From Alopecurus myosuroides (taxonomy: Eukaryota > Streptophyta > Magnoliopsida > Poales > Poaceae): a stretch of 64,000 bases of DNA. Within the stretch, counting starts at the first letter, position 1. Every line of letters begins with the position of its first letter. Below, piece after piece: positions 1 through 10,253 of the stretch. Under the pieces are notes generated by a model. That model was not told the origin of the DNA, did no database searches, and saw nothing but the letters and a program-made list of their open reading frames with translations. The position numbers and the translations under genes are program-made. The DNA is taken from the NCBI GenBank assembly GCA_028641055.1, contig CM054062.1, positions 20,207,639 to 20,271,638 on the forward strand, in the 5' to 3' direction.

Positions 1-46
1 AGAGAAGATAATCTGAGGAAACTCAGAAACAAGGGAAGGAAAGTAC

Positions 47-1180
47 CTTAGGAACCAGATTTTCCGCATGATAAATGGCTAGACTTTCTTCAATCTGGCT
101 ATCGGCGGCAACTATCTGATGAAGGCGTTCTATAAAATCCTTCTTGCTAAAGGACCTATCGGTGCCTCTCATGCTATCTTCCGGTCCCGTGTACTCGCAA
201 AGAAGTCGGGAACGAAGGGATAAAGGTTGTACGCGACGTCCAAACCAGCATAAAACGATATCCTTCCAAACCAAAGGTGGTTGAGAAGAAGAAAGTTTGG
301 CAATGCGCCGCTTTATTTTCATCAGGTTTTCAGGCAAATCCTCTGTTATTGCAAGTGTCCAATTCTCGTGAGGAATAGCGGCAGAATTAACAAAGGGAGG
401 AATTCCGGTTTCTTTGCTGGGGAACGGAATGTCTTGGTGATAAAAGAAAGAACCTAGCCAAGATTGGTCAGGTTTCGGCATTCTTATCTTTGGATACCAT
501 TCTTCCCTAAAGTTTCTGAGGATAAAAGATATGGTACCGCAGATGGGCGAAACACCGTTTGTGATGTTGTGTTTTACCTCGAAACAATAATGCCAGAAGT
601 CTAAATTGGGAGTTATTCCAAGATACCCTTCGAAAAGAGCTTGGAAACTAGCTAATTGAAGGATGGAATTTGGAGAGATATTATGTGGTTGGACACCATA
701 AAAGTTGAGGACGTCTAGGAAAAAGGCGGAAGGGGGAAAATCCATACCTCTCGTGATATGAGAGGCAAGGAGGACGCGTTCTCCTTCCTTTGGCTTGGGC
801 ACTGGCTCATCCTTCGAGATCCGCCATTTGCCTTTAACTATTAATTTATCCCTTGACATTCGACGAAGGAGGACGAGTGAAGTATTACTCTGATTCCAAT
901 TTCCGACAAATTCTGCTTCTTCATCAGCTCTAGTGGAGAAGCGCTCAGTGCCACGGGAGTGAATCTTAACCCCCGCCGGTTCTGAAGCAGACGGCGGGGT
1001 TGTCGTGGCGCTTGGGCCCGCTACGTCCGCGGCGGCGGAAGCGTTTCCTCCGCCCGCCGCGGATGCAGTGGTCTTTTCCGGCTCATCGCCGGCATGCTTG
1101 GGCGACCCCAGCTGTGGATCTAGGTCGCCCAAAAGCTCGTCGATGGAGGCGCGAGCTGGTGAGGACGACGGAGAGGCCAT
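47..1180 (-). CDS. Antisense ORF of gypsy element Y, first exon (PF04195-type domain)
   Basis: The frame is open for 378 codons from ATG at 1178-1180 to a likely splice donor (GTACTT on the minus strand) after position 47; in-frame translation past it stops at 23. Residues 1-75 are low-complexity Ala/Ser/Pro. From about residue 85 comes a conserved globular region with the signature R-G-x3-P-x-S-x-F-F-x3-L-N-x2-G-x-Q-P-H, followed by P-N-x(n)-L and L-G-x2-P. The same signature is in the gene at 49603-54736, so the two are homologous. The family is the one called 'putative gypsy type transposon' (PF04195), recognised from the protein without a search. Function is unknown. It lies antisense to element Y between pol and the 3' LTR. 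A TATA box stands 141 bases upstream. Later exons would lie beyond the left edge. It is intact as far as seen. Confidence 0.75.
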
Positions 1181-1320
1181 CTTTTTCGGTGGCGAGTGAG
1201 CGCTCCGGCGTGCAAAGGGCTCGTCGGGGCAAGGTCTCGTTCTTGCTCTCGTGCTCGCGTTTGCGTCAATGGCGTGGGCAGTGTGGAGTGAGGAAAGATT
1301 TCCGATGACGACGAGGACGG

Positions 1321-1330
1321 CTATTTATAG
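1321..1330 (-). promoter_or_regulatory. TATA box for the antisense ORF of element Y
   Basis: The minus strand reads CTATAAATAG, a near-perfect plant TATA box, 141 bases upstream of the ORF's ATG at 1180. That spacing leaves room for a transcript start near 1290 and a leader of about 110 bases. It lies inside the element's internal region, not in an LTR, so it would be an independent promoter facing away from the 3' LTR. The promoter role is inferred from motif and position only. Confidence 0.55.
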
Positions 1331-1722
1331 CCTGAAAACCTCTAGATACGCGCCAACGGCTCTTTTGACCGTTGGATGTTCGACGCGTGTCGCTCGCCGG
1401 AAAGTCCGGGAAACGGAACGACAGAGGAATGATGGCTATCTCCTCGTTTCTCGTGAGAATCTGTCAGAGATACGTTGCAGGGTTTCCCGCGTGAAACCAA
1501 GCGGCGCTTGCGTCAGCGTGATTGAGGCGCTGATGTCATAAGTTCCTTTTCCGCGAAGGATCGCGAGAAGAAAAGCCGTATTTTCATAGTTCCGAGTTTT
1601 ATGTTACCATCTCCTTCAAAAGGAAAGAAGAAAGAATCAAGACTGCTGAATCAAGTTTTCCCGGACGAAATGTATTTGACGAAAGGCGGAGTTTCAGAGT
1701 TTTGATCCTTCCTGGGGGCTAC

Positions 1723-2296
1723 TGTCGGATATATACTGAATAGGGGTATAGAAGATGGTAGACAAAAGAGCTGGACTACCAGGGTAGCCTACATGGTAAT
1801 GGGCTTAGGTCCATTGGGCGGCCCAGTAGTCCGACGCGCAGAAGCCGGATTCTAGAAGAACCCGGATCATGGCCCGCGTGATCTGGCTTGGAGGAGAAGA
1901 CGGATTCCTTACTTTCCAAGTTACAAGTTAAACGTAGTCTTCTAGGTTTCTGGTTCTGTAAGCCCTAATCCGGCTATTATATAAAGCCGGACGGGAGATA
2001 GATTACATAAGTTCTTTTAGTTCCAAGGTTCTAGGTTCAAGCTCAAGCCTTACGCAACTCGCCGGGAAGTTCATCCTCGACGAGTAGCTGGATCTATTCC
2101 CTTACATTGTAACCTTATTATACGGGCTTTAGTCCCACATAGTGAGAAGTGCAGGAGTAGGTACGCCGTACTGTCGCGACGTACCGAACCTGGGTAAAAT
2201 CCCGTGTTCTGTATTACTACGCTATCCCGTTACCCCACGTCTCTACCGTAGTCTCATGGCACCCAAGTCTATGAAAACTACTACGATGTCTCGACA
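1723..2296 (+). repeat. 3' LTR of gypsy element Y
   Basis: The LTR is 574 bases, beginning TGTCGGATAT and ending TCTCGACA (TG...CA, with TGTCG/CGACA terminal inverted repeats). Read in reverse complement it matches 7756-8329 over its full length. I counted three substitutions by eye and no length change. A TATA-like TATATAAAG lies near 1978-1986. It is the 3' LTR because a polypurine tract precedes it and no primer-binding site follows it. Confidence 0.9.
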
Positions 2297-4088
2297 CATC
2301 CGCGTTCCAATTTTCCTCCCTTTTTATGTGAAGGACTTCGAACCCGAAGAAGCAGATGGCAAACTCATCCACCGTTCTCCGATATTCGGCCATTATAGGG
2401 CTTTTCGCGTCCCAGGTTTGGTTGAGCTGATGCTGTACCAAATCCGAGTCTCCATAGCACAAGATGCGTTTTACCCCTATTTCTTTTGCAATATGCAAGC
2501 CATGAAGCAAAGCTTCGTATTCTGCCACATTATTACTGGCGTTGAAGTGTATTTGCAATACGTACTCCATTGTGTCTCCCTTGGGAGATTTTAGAACTAC
2601 GCCGGCTCCAGCTCCTTCCTTCATCTTGGATCCGTCAAAGTGCATGATCCAGTACTCGGATTCTGGCATCGGTGTATTTTCCATTGCTTTTGTCCAGTCG
2701 GCGACGAAATCTGCCAAAACCTGGGATTTTATTGCCGTCCTTGGCTGGTACTTAATGTCGAAAGCTGCCAGCTCGATGCCCCATTTAGCTACTCGGCCGG
2801 TTGCCTCCGCATTGTTTATAATATCTCCTAGTGGTGCTTTACATACCACTATTATAGAATGTCCTTGGAAGTAATGGCGCAGCTTTCTGGATGCAAAAAA
2901 TACGCCATATGCCAGTTTCTGATAGTGCGGGTATCTTTGTTTGGATTCGGAGAAAACTTCGCTTATGTAGTATACCGGATGTTGATCTGGTATGCTTTGC
3001 TCTTCTTTTGTCCGTTCCACAACGATTACCGCGCTAATAACCCGACTAGTAGCCGTAAGGTATAGTAACATGGGTTCTTCGTCTTTGGGAGATGCCAAGA
3101 TGGGAGCGTTCATCAAGGTTTCCTTTAACTGGGCTAACGCTGCATCGGCCTCTTCTGTCCATTCGAACTTGTCGGATTTCTTTAACAGTTTGTAGAGTGG
3201 TAAGGCTTTATCCCCCAACCGACTAATAAATCTGCTGACGGCTGCAGCGGAACCCGTCAATCTTTGGACATCTTTTACACATGTAGGCTTTGAGATATTC
3301 AAGATTGCCTTGATCTTTTCCGGGTTAACTTCTATTCCTCTGTGAGAAACGATGAAACCCAGAAGTTTTCCTGAGGGAACCCCGAATACGCACTTAGATG
3401 GATTCAACTTCATCTTGTAAGTGCGCAAGTTCTCGAAAGTTTCTCGCAAATCCTCAAGGAGTGTATCTTTTTCCTTGGTTACGACAGCAATATCGTCCAC
3501 GTAAACATGGACGTTTCTGCCAATCTGACTATGCAAACAACGTTGCATGCAACGCTGGTAGGTTGCACCTGCGTTCTTCAGGCCAAAAGGCATGGTTATG
3601 TAATAGTACGTCCCATACGGGGTTATAAAAGAAGTCTTGATTTGATCTTCCTTTTTCATGCGTATTTGGTGGTACCCGGAGTATGCATCCAAAAAGCATA
3701 AAAGCTCAGAGCCTGCAGTGGCGTCTATTATTTGATCGATTCGCGGCAGCGCAAACCTATCTTTCGGACATAACTTGTTCAATCCTGTGTAATCTATACA
3801 CATTCTGAGGGCAGTTGTGTCTTTCTTCGGTACTAATACCGGATTTGCGGACCAGTCAGTATGGATTACTTCCTTGATAAAATCCGCTGCTAAAAGCCGG
3901 ATAATTTCCTTGCCAATAGCCTTCCGTCTTCTTCCGTCAAATCGACGGAGACCTTGTTTGACGGGTTTTGATCCGGGAATAACCTTGAGTTGGTGCTCAG
4001 CAAGTTCCCTGGGTACGCCTGGCATGTCAGCTGGACACCAGGCAAAAATATCCCAGTTCTCACGGAGGAACTTGATGAGCTCGCCTTC
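2297..4088 (-). pseudogene. gag-pol part 3: reverse transcriptase and RNase H, cut by element Y
   Basis: The sequence after the second in-frame UAG (4089-4091) encodes the protease-RT linker, reverse transcriptase and RNase H in the same frame as gag. RT hallmarks include CIDYTGLN, FLDAYSGY, MPFGLKNAGATYQ and the catalytic YVDD, all intact. RNase H follows with FDGS, the E of EYEALL, GDSD and the last Asp of NAD, so all four acidic residues are present. The frame then runs straight into the Y LTR at 2296, only a few residues past that last Asp. Integrase is absent. The product would be part of a Gag-Pol polyprotein that copies element RNA in virus-like particles. It is non-functional here because of the interruption and the upstream stop. 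Confidence 0.88.
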
Positions 4089-5777
4089 CTATTTGTCGGT
4101 CATCCCCGTCCCTACAACGACGAATTTTGTCGGATCTTTGGGATCTAGGATTACCTGTCTTGTATTCTCGGATGCCTTGAAGCTATCTGTTGGCTTCCGA
4201 GTTTCTTTTCCTGCCGGCATTTCTTTCGGCGATACCTCCTTGGCTAACTCCTTCAGTTCTTCCTGAGCTATAACTCTTTGAGCGCAAAGGGCGTTTTGCT
4301 TCTCCAACTCGTTTGCCAGCTTGAAATCACCGGCAATGGTGATTACTCCTCCTTTGGGTCCTGGCATCTTCAGCTTGTTGTAGATATAGCAAGATCTTGC
4401 CATAAACTTGGCGAAAGCCGGACGTCCGAGTATTGCGTGATACACGCTCTCGAACGGCACAACTTCGAAGGATACTTTTTCCTGCCGGAAGTGATCTTTA
4501 TCTCCGAAGGTGACATCTAGGGAAATTTCTCCTAGGGATCGTGCTTGCCTGCCAGGAACGATGCCATGGAAGCGTATATTGCTGTAATTGAGCTGGGACT
4601 CGGATATCTTCAAGTGCTTCAGTGTATCCAGGTACATTATATTGATGCTGGATCCTCCGTCCATCAGCACTCTTCTTAGCCTAGTGTTTTGAACAATAGG
4701 GCTTACAACAAGAGCTTGTGTGCTGGGTTCAGGGATATTTCCGGGATGATCTGACTGATCCCAGATTATCGGTGTGCTAGAGTACTTCAAGAATTTTGGG
4801 GTCGCAGGAACAACCGCATTTATTTCTCGAAGTGTTCTTTTGGCCACCTTTGCTGACGGGGTTGCTAGGAAAGTTAACATTGCTTCTCCGTCAACTCTCG
4901 GAAATTTAGGTTCGCCTTTTCGCTGTTGTTCCTGGATTTTGTCATCAGTGTCCGATTCACTGTCTTCTTTTTCAGCTTCTGGCTTTTGTTTGGCAGGTTT
5001 CCTCTTGGAACCCTTCCCTTTATTTCCGGATCCTGCATTGTCTTTCATATGCTTGTTTAGCCGGCATTGCGCGTTTGTGTGGGTTGGTTTCCCAAACTGA
5101 GAGTGGTGGACGCAGGGTTCCGACTTAATTCTCTCCCATTCCTCAGGAGTGTAATTGATGGGATCCGGACTGCGGCCTTTCCACTTGTTCCCTTTTTCTC
5201 CTCCAAAGGCTAAGTTAACCTCCTTGGGCTTTGTTGTTGACTCCGGAGTTCCTTTTTTATCAGAACGAGGTGTTTTCTTGGCCAGTATCAGTGACTCAAT
5301 ATTGCCTCCTCTTGCTCTAATATCATCTTCGGCTGCAGCATGCTCATTAGCGGTTGTAAGCATAGATCCGAGATCTTTGTGCTTTTTAGAACCAACCATG
5401 AACGGTACAAGTCCGGGTTTTAGGCCATTGACGAAAGCATGCATTGCTTGTACGTCAGTTACTCCAGAGCAACTATTCTTCATCGCAGTCCATCTGGAGA
5501 TGAAATCCACGTATGGTTCGTCTTCAAATTGGGTGCAACGGTTCAGCTGGTTGATGCTATTTGGGCGTTTGTATGTTCCCCTAAAATGCTGGGTAAATAC
5601 TCTTGCCATATCATCCCAACTGTCGACAGTTCTTGATGGTAAACCATTAATCCAATCTCTGGCTCCGTCTAGCAACATTAGGGGAAGAAACTTGACAGCT
5701 TCCAGGTCTGTCCCGTTGTTGATCTGGACGGCTGTGTAATAATCTGAAAGCCAGGTATCCGGGTTTGTACTGCCGGT
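4089..5777 (-). pseudogene. gag-pol part 2: Gag core and aspartic protease
   Basis: This in-frame continuation after the first UAG (5778-5780) encodes the retrotransposon Gag core (PF03732-like, with W-L-S-D-Y-Y and F-x2-R-W motifs), then a Lys/Glu-rich linker, a Cys/His segment (CVHHSQFGKP...C) in place of a standard zinc knuckle, and a retropepsin-like protease. The protease active site is DGGSS, followed by HAILGRP. Gag packages RNA and the protease would mature the polyprotein. It ends at a UAG (4089-4091) immediately before the RT part, with no frame change. The stop replaces what could have been a CAG codon. Confidence 0.85.
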
Positions 5778-7796
5778 CTATTTTTGGTAGGTTGGACCAA
5801 CTTTGGCGAAGCCAGAATGCAGGGTTATCCTTCGGATCCTGTCAGTAAAACACTTAGGACCAAAGTATAGATCATCCTTTTCTGCTCTATCAATATGTGC
5901 AGAATATCTCCCGGCTGAATGGACAGAAGGGGATCTGCTCCTTTCTTTTCCATTGTTGCGCGGACGCGTTTTTCCGAGGTTATCTCTATCTCTTCCGTTG
6001 TCACGCCCTCTGGGATTAGGTGGAGTCCTGCTCCTGTACCTTTCCTTATCTTTAGGCGGTGTCCGAGATCTTTCACGTCTGTGAGGTGTATCGTATCTTC
6101 CAGCTTTTTCAGCTGGGTTTCTCGGAGGTGGCATTATTTTGCCGTCATTCTGGTGTTTGTCTTCCCGATCGTGTGGTTTATATCCATCTTTCGGGAGATG
6201 AGGTCCGGTTCTAGACGCTGCGTCCCGGTTGTCGGGGTTTTTCTTGTCTTTTCTCGGATCCTCTTTTTTATCCGAATCTCCGGGTTCTTCCGGTCCAGGT
6301 GCTCCAGCAGCGCAAGTAACAGTTTTGCAGAGGGCGGAATTATCATGCAGCCTCCCTGATCGCTCTTGTCCTCGCTGTTGCTGCTGTAATGCTTTTCCTA
6401 GGAAAGCATACACCCCTTGGAGTTTTTCCCCGTTGGAGTACAGATCATTGTTCAGGATGGCGAACGCTGCTTCCGCGTTTTCAGCTGCGGTTTTGTATAT
6501 TGGTTCGCCCTTGGCATCTTTGCCGTTTAACTGCTTTTGCCAAGATGGGTTATAGAACCTTTCTTTCGGCGGCAGTTCTTCCGGTTTTGCAATTCCGGGT
6601 AACCTAGTAGGTTTTAAGGCAGATCTATGCTTTCTCTCGTACTCCTCAATTTCTTCCTTCACGATTTTGATGTCATTATGGGTTTGTTGAAGATGTTGCC
6701 GAGATCTAAGCAGATGTTGCTGTTGCCGTTGGAAAGCTTGTCTCCTGGCTTCCAGCATCTCAGGGGGTTCATTGGGTCCCACTGGAGTTTGTAATAGTTC
6801 TTGCTCTTCCAGTTCTGTCATTGGCGGAGCAGTGATTTCCTTAGATTTCTTTTCCGTAGGCTTTGTGCCACTAATATCTCCAACTTCCAGGTTTTCATCA
6901 GCGAGATCAGCTGACTTTTTCTTCCGGAGTTTGTACTGGAGTTTTTTAGAAGCACGGTGCTTTTTCTTGGAAGACGGAGGTTTTTTGACAGGTTCATCCT
7001 CTGTCATCTCCTTGACATTAGGGAATATCGGAGAAGTTTCTCCGTCTTCCCTCTCTTCCACTGGCGGAGGGGTTTTAGGGCTTTCCTGGCTGTCGGCACC
7101 CGTTGTATCAGCTGGTTTTGCCATTAGCACTTCATGGAATCCCTCTTGAAAGGACTTAACTTTTCTTACGAAGGCATCATCGTCTTCGTCTTCGGATTCG
7201 AAGTTATCCGATCCGGTTTCCGACTCCAATCTCGCCTCAATGGCGGCAAGCACGGACTCTGTTTCCGAGTTCATCGTCTGGTTGACGGATGTCGGATCTT
7301 CCGTCTCTGTGACGGGTATTGGTTCTTCCGTCTCTGTGACGGGTGTAATGTTGTTATCTGCCTCTTGCACGGGATTTCCGTCATCCGTGTTTTCAGCGAT
7401 CTCGGATTGCACCATGCCGATAAAGTGCGTATCACTGTTTTGTCGGCGATCTGAGAAAAATCCGGCATCATAGTCGTCTTCGACTGGGTATACGGCGGGT
7501 GGGAAATACTTGCTTTCACCGCAAAACCCCATTGCTTCCGCGGTTAATCCGATAAAGATGTTAGCAGATCCAATCGGTAAAACGCAGGCACTTACCAGGT
7601 GGTTTTGCGCCGGTATGTAGGATCCGTTGTCGAGGAAGCGCCCGACGTCGTCGTCGAATTCCAAGCTTCCGACAGTGATCGATCTTCCAATTCCGCCTAG
7701 TATCCCAGATCGGAACTTCACGCCTGACGTCGTTTGCCCCACGGTGGGCGCCAACTGTCGAGACATCGTAGTAGTTTTCATAGACTGGGGTGCCAT
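5778..7796 (-). pseudogene. gag-pol part 1: N-terminal Gag region with RS-rich segment
   Basis: The frame is open from ATG codons inside the 5' LTR (7794-7796, also 7908-7910) through the primer-binding site to a UAG at 5778-5780. The ATG inside the LTR is chosen because no Met follows for about 80 codons after the LTR and the second Tat-type element in this window does the same. The protein has an acidic middle (Glu/Asp/Thr repeats such as PVTETE), a Lys/Arg-rich block, a Gln-rich coiled-coil-like stretch, and near 5900-6200 an Arg/Ser/Asp/Pro-rich region with several RSRTPP/RSRSPS motifs resembling SR-protein tails. The following part (4089-5777) continues in the same frame. Confidence 0.75.
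7738..7755 (-). other. Primer-binding site of element X
   Basis: Directly after the 5' LTR end (CGACA at 7756 on the minus strand) a short spacer is followed by TTGGCGCCCACCGTGG. TGGCGCC-type primer-binding sites are usual in plant gypsy elements. It is complementary to the 3' end of a tRNA I cannot name with confidence. It fixes the element's orientation as minus. Confidence 0.75.
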
Positions 7797-8329
7797 GAGA
7801 CTACGGTAGAGACGTGGGGTAACGGGATAGCGTAGTAATACAGAACACGGGATTTTACCCAGGTTCGGTACGTCGCGACAGTACGGCGTACCTACCCCTG
7901 CACTTCTCACTATGTGGGACTAAAGCCCGTATAATAAGGTTACAATGTAAGGGAATAGATCCAGCTACTCGTCGAGGATGAACTTCCCGGCGAGTTGCGT
8001 AAGGCTTGAGCTTGAACCTAGAACCTTGGAACTAAAAGAACTTATGTAATCTATCTCCCGTCCGGCTTTATATAATAGCCGGATTAGGGCTTACAGAACC
8101 AGAAACCTAGAAGACTACGTTTAACTTGTAACTTGGAAAGTAAGGAATCCGTCTTCTCCTCCAAGCCAGATCACGCGGGCCATGATCCGGGTTCTTCTAG
8201 AATCCGGCTTCTGCGCGTCGGACTACTGGGCCGCCCAATGGACCTAAGCCCATTACCATGTAGGCTACCCTGGTAGTCCGGCTCTTTTGTCTACCATCTT
8301 CTATACCCCTATTCAGTATATATCCGACA
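7756..8329 (-). repeat. 5' LTR of gypsy element X
   Basis: The LTR is 574 bases with TG...CA ends. It is the reverse complement of 1723-2296 with three substitutions counted by eye. A primer-binding site adjoins its left end and non-repeat sequence adjoins its right end (GCGGG from 8330), which would be the 5-base target duplicate on this side. Confidence 0.9.
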
Positions 8330-9230
8330 GCGGGCGGCACCCTCATGCGATGTCGTCATTGGGATGGATGCCTATCTATTACGAGAGTCGGTTCGGTTCA
8401 CCAGAGTGGCGGCCACACCAATGATGTTCGAAGATGTGGACCTCAAGGTGTATATTCTTCCATGGCCACCGCCACCTCAAGACCTTGGGTCGCCGCTGCC
8501 TTGTTTTGTTTGTAAGAAGGAGAAGGGGAAAGCGGGAGGCTAGGTTGGTGCTCGAAGACACCAATAAAATGGAAGTCGCCGCTGACCATTCCAAAAAAAA
8601 TCATCCTCAAAGTCAGCGGCATTTTAGAAGTCACCTCTTATCTTATTTCAGATAATATCATATACTTTTAATAGGATACACCCTCTCGTGTAACACAACA
8701 CGTGACTTGTTAATATATCATGATACATGACCACCCCTCACCAACAACCCTTGCAACACAACCAGATAAAAAAGCAGTGCAAGATATAATGGTGGTTGAC
8801 GAGCAAATCTAGAGAATCTAGAGGTAACATGCACTAAAATAGGTATTATCTATTTTCTTGGCATACAATATTGATTTTGTAGCAACTAATTAATAATAAT
8901 CACAAGTAAGAAAAAAAATTGAAGTGCACATGAAATACTAGTAAATAATAATGGAATATATGAGGGGTTTATCATCATGGGAATAAAGATTGTCAAATGT
9001 TATAGAAAATAAAAGATTTTATATTTTACCAACATAAAATAACAATATGAATTCGCTCCCAAGGAACCAACAGAATGCAAGACGACGAGCGTCCAACTAG
9101 CGACATCTTTTTTAATTTCCTAGGCTCGAATATGACAATATTTTTCATATTTCCTCTAATGCAACCCGACGGATCGAGTAATGCTTCTGGATCCTCTCAA
9201 GAGCACATTGATCGAAGGCCGCTCCCATAA
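8330..9230. other. Interval without a recognised gene
   Basis: About 900 bases between element X and the Harbinger-type element. The first 320 bases are mixed composition with only short ORFs that look like nothing known. From 8650 on it is AT-rich. I see no gene, TIR pair or repeat here. Confidence 0.6.
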
Positions 9231-10253
9231 GAGCATCTCTAGCAGAGCCCATAAAACACCGGGACCCGAAAAGGCTTGCGGGTTTACGAGCTGGGGGCGC
9301 AGTTTCAGCCGTAGCAAAGCCCGTATAATGCACCCGACCTGTAAACGGTTTTCAGTCGCCTGTGAATCTGAGGCGCGGATCCCTACAAGTAGTGGTCGCG
9401 CGGCCATTTTCAGGTCACGCCCCCATCTCTCCGCCGTCACCGATGAGCAATCCATCCGCGTCACCACACACCTCCGACGAGAAATAAATCGTGCCTCCAC
9501 CCAGATCCAACTCCGTCACACCACCGTGCCGCCGAAGATGAAGACCCCGAAGCATGAGCCCGCCTCCCTCCCGCGCTCGACACGTCAGATCTGTCTGACG
9601 AGGCGCGGCGGAGGGTGGTGCGGTCCGACGCCGCGCGGAAGAGGGCGGCGCACGCCTTCTGCAACCGCCATCACCCCGTGCCAGAGTCCCTGCAGTATCG
9701 CGCCCTCCCAGAGTTTGACCACCTCCGTGAAGCCGCGAGGCACGGTGTGGGAAGCTCCTTCCGCGCACTAGTGAGGACGGAGCCGCGCGAGGTGGAGCCG
9801 CTGCCGGAGTACGACCCAACGGCATTTGGCCCCTCCTTCTCTGAGCTCGACTTCGTCCCCAACAATGCGGTGGACGCTATCGTGGTGACCCTCTGCCCGC
9901 TCTGCACCGGAGGAGAAGGAGCTCCAGGCGCAGCGCCGCAAACAGCTCGAGGTGAACGCGGTTCTCCTCGAGAAGAGCATCACTGCCTCGCTCGAGGAGC
10001 CACTCTACATCGGCTCCTACGACGATGACTGAGTGGCGCCGCCGTTTTCCAGTCGGCGACAATCGTTGTAATCGGTGGTCGTTGCCGCCTCTTTTGTAAC
10101 TAAATTCGCCGCAAAATCAGATAATCGAAATATGCATGTGATATTTACGGGCGGTGCTACGGAGCGATCATTCGAAACTGAAAATAACCATAAAACGCGA
10201 ACTGAAAAACGCGATTTTAGTTCCGCGTTTTACGGGTTCGGCTAGAGATGCTC
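9231..10253. mobile_element. Non-autonomous PIF/Harbinger-type DNA element with gene fragment
   Basis: Terminal inverted repeats begin GAGCATCTCTAGC at both ends and stay similar for about 28 bases with mismatches. The element is flanked by TAA on both sides (9228-9230 and 10254-10256), the 3-base duplication typical of PIF/Harbinger. The 1023-base body is GC-rich compared with its flanks and encodes no transposase. It contains a frameshifted gene fragment (9583-10032). A second block (around 10150-10230) resembles the subterminal left sequence in inverted form. Confidence 0.7.
9583..10032 (+). pseudogene. Gene fragment inside Harbinger-type element, frameshifted
   Basis: One frame from about 9583 encodes a 100-residue segment with charged helices (SDAARKRAAHAFC, FDHLREAARHG, LPEYDPTAFGPSFSELDF). 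Near 9895-9905 the coding sense moves to another frame, which gives EEKELQAQRRKQLEV...SLEEPLYIGSYDDD and a stop at 10030-10032. The split is placed by codon sense and amino-acid character, not by a homologue. I do not recognise the protein. The DxxDLSDEA-like start and C-terminal acidic tail suggest a small soluble protein captured or carried by the element family. GC content is far above the surroundings. Confidence 0.5.

Larger units (their letters stand above)
1..2296 (+). mobile_element. Tat-lineage Ty3/gypsy retrotransposon Y, 3' part (continues left of window)
   Basis: This is the 3' end of a plus-strand LTR retrotransposon. It ends with a complete LTR (1723-2296) preceded by a purine-rich tract with the core CCTGGGGGC at 1711-1719. 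The 5' LTR, gag and pol must lie left of position 1. Just inside the 3' LTR is an ORF on the opposite strand (47-1180), the position and orientation known for extra antisense ORFs in the Tat lineage. The right end abuts, without a gap, the RNase H coding sequence of a minus-strand member of the same family. I read this as Y having inserted into X. The 5-base target duplicate on this side would be CATCC (2297-2301); its partner lies outside the window. Confidence 0.8.
2297..8329 (-). mobile_element. Tat-lineage Ty3/gypsy retrotransposon X, 5' half, split by element Y
   Basis: This is a minus-strand gypsy element. Order along its own strand: 5' LTR (8329-7756), primer-binding site, gag, protease, reverse transcriptase, RNase H up to 2297. 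Integrase and the 3' LTR are missing because element Y interrupts RNase H; they should lie left of Y, outside the window. Domain order (PR-RT-RH before integrase) and the DGGSS protease motif place it in Ty3/gypsy, Tat-like. The gag-pol frame is one continuous frame of about 5.4 kb broken only by two UAG codons. The near identity of its LTR to that of Y shows both are recent insertions. Confidence 0.85.

Noticed and set aside
2142..2594. 150-codon plus-strand ORF
   Set aside because: It starts in the Y LTR and runs antisense through RNase H of X. It is read-through of two unrelated pieces.
5155..7454. Several plus-strand ORFs of 90-194 codons
   Set aside because: All lie antisense to the long gag frame of X and show Ser/Phe-rich shadow composition.
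7738..7755. Naming the primer tRNA for the gypsy primer-binding sites
   Set aside because: The TGGCGCC start fits more than one tRNA and I could not verify the rest without a tRNA set.
1723..8329. A single element with inverted LTRs made by self-integration
   Set aside because: The antisense ORF and purine tract left of the first LTR, and ordinary flank right of the second, are explained more simply by nested insertion of two family members. Kept only as an alternative.
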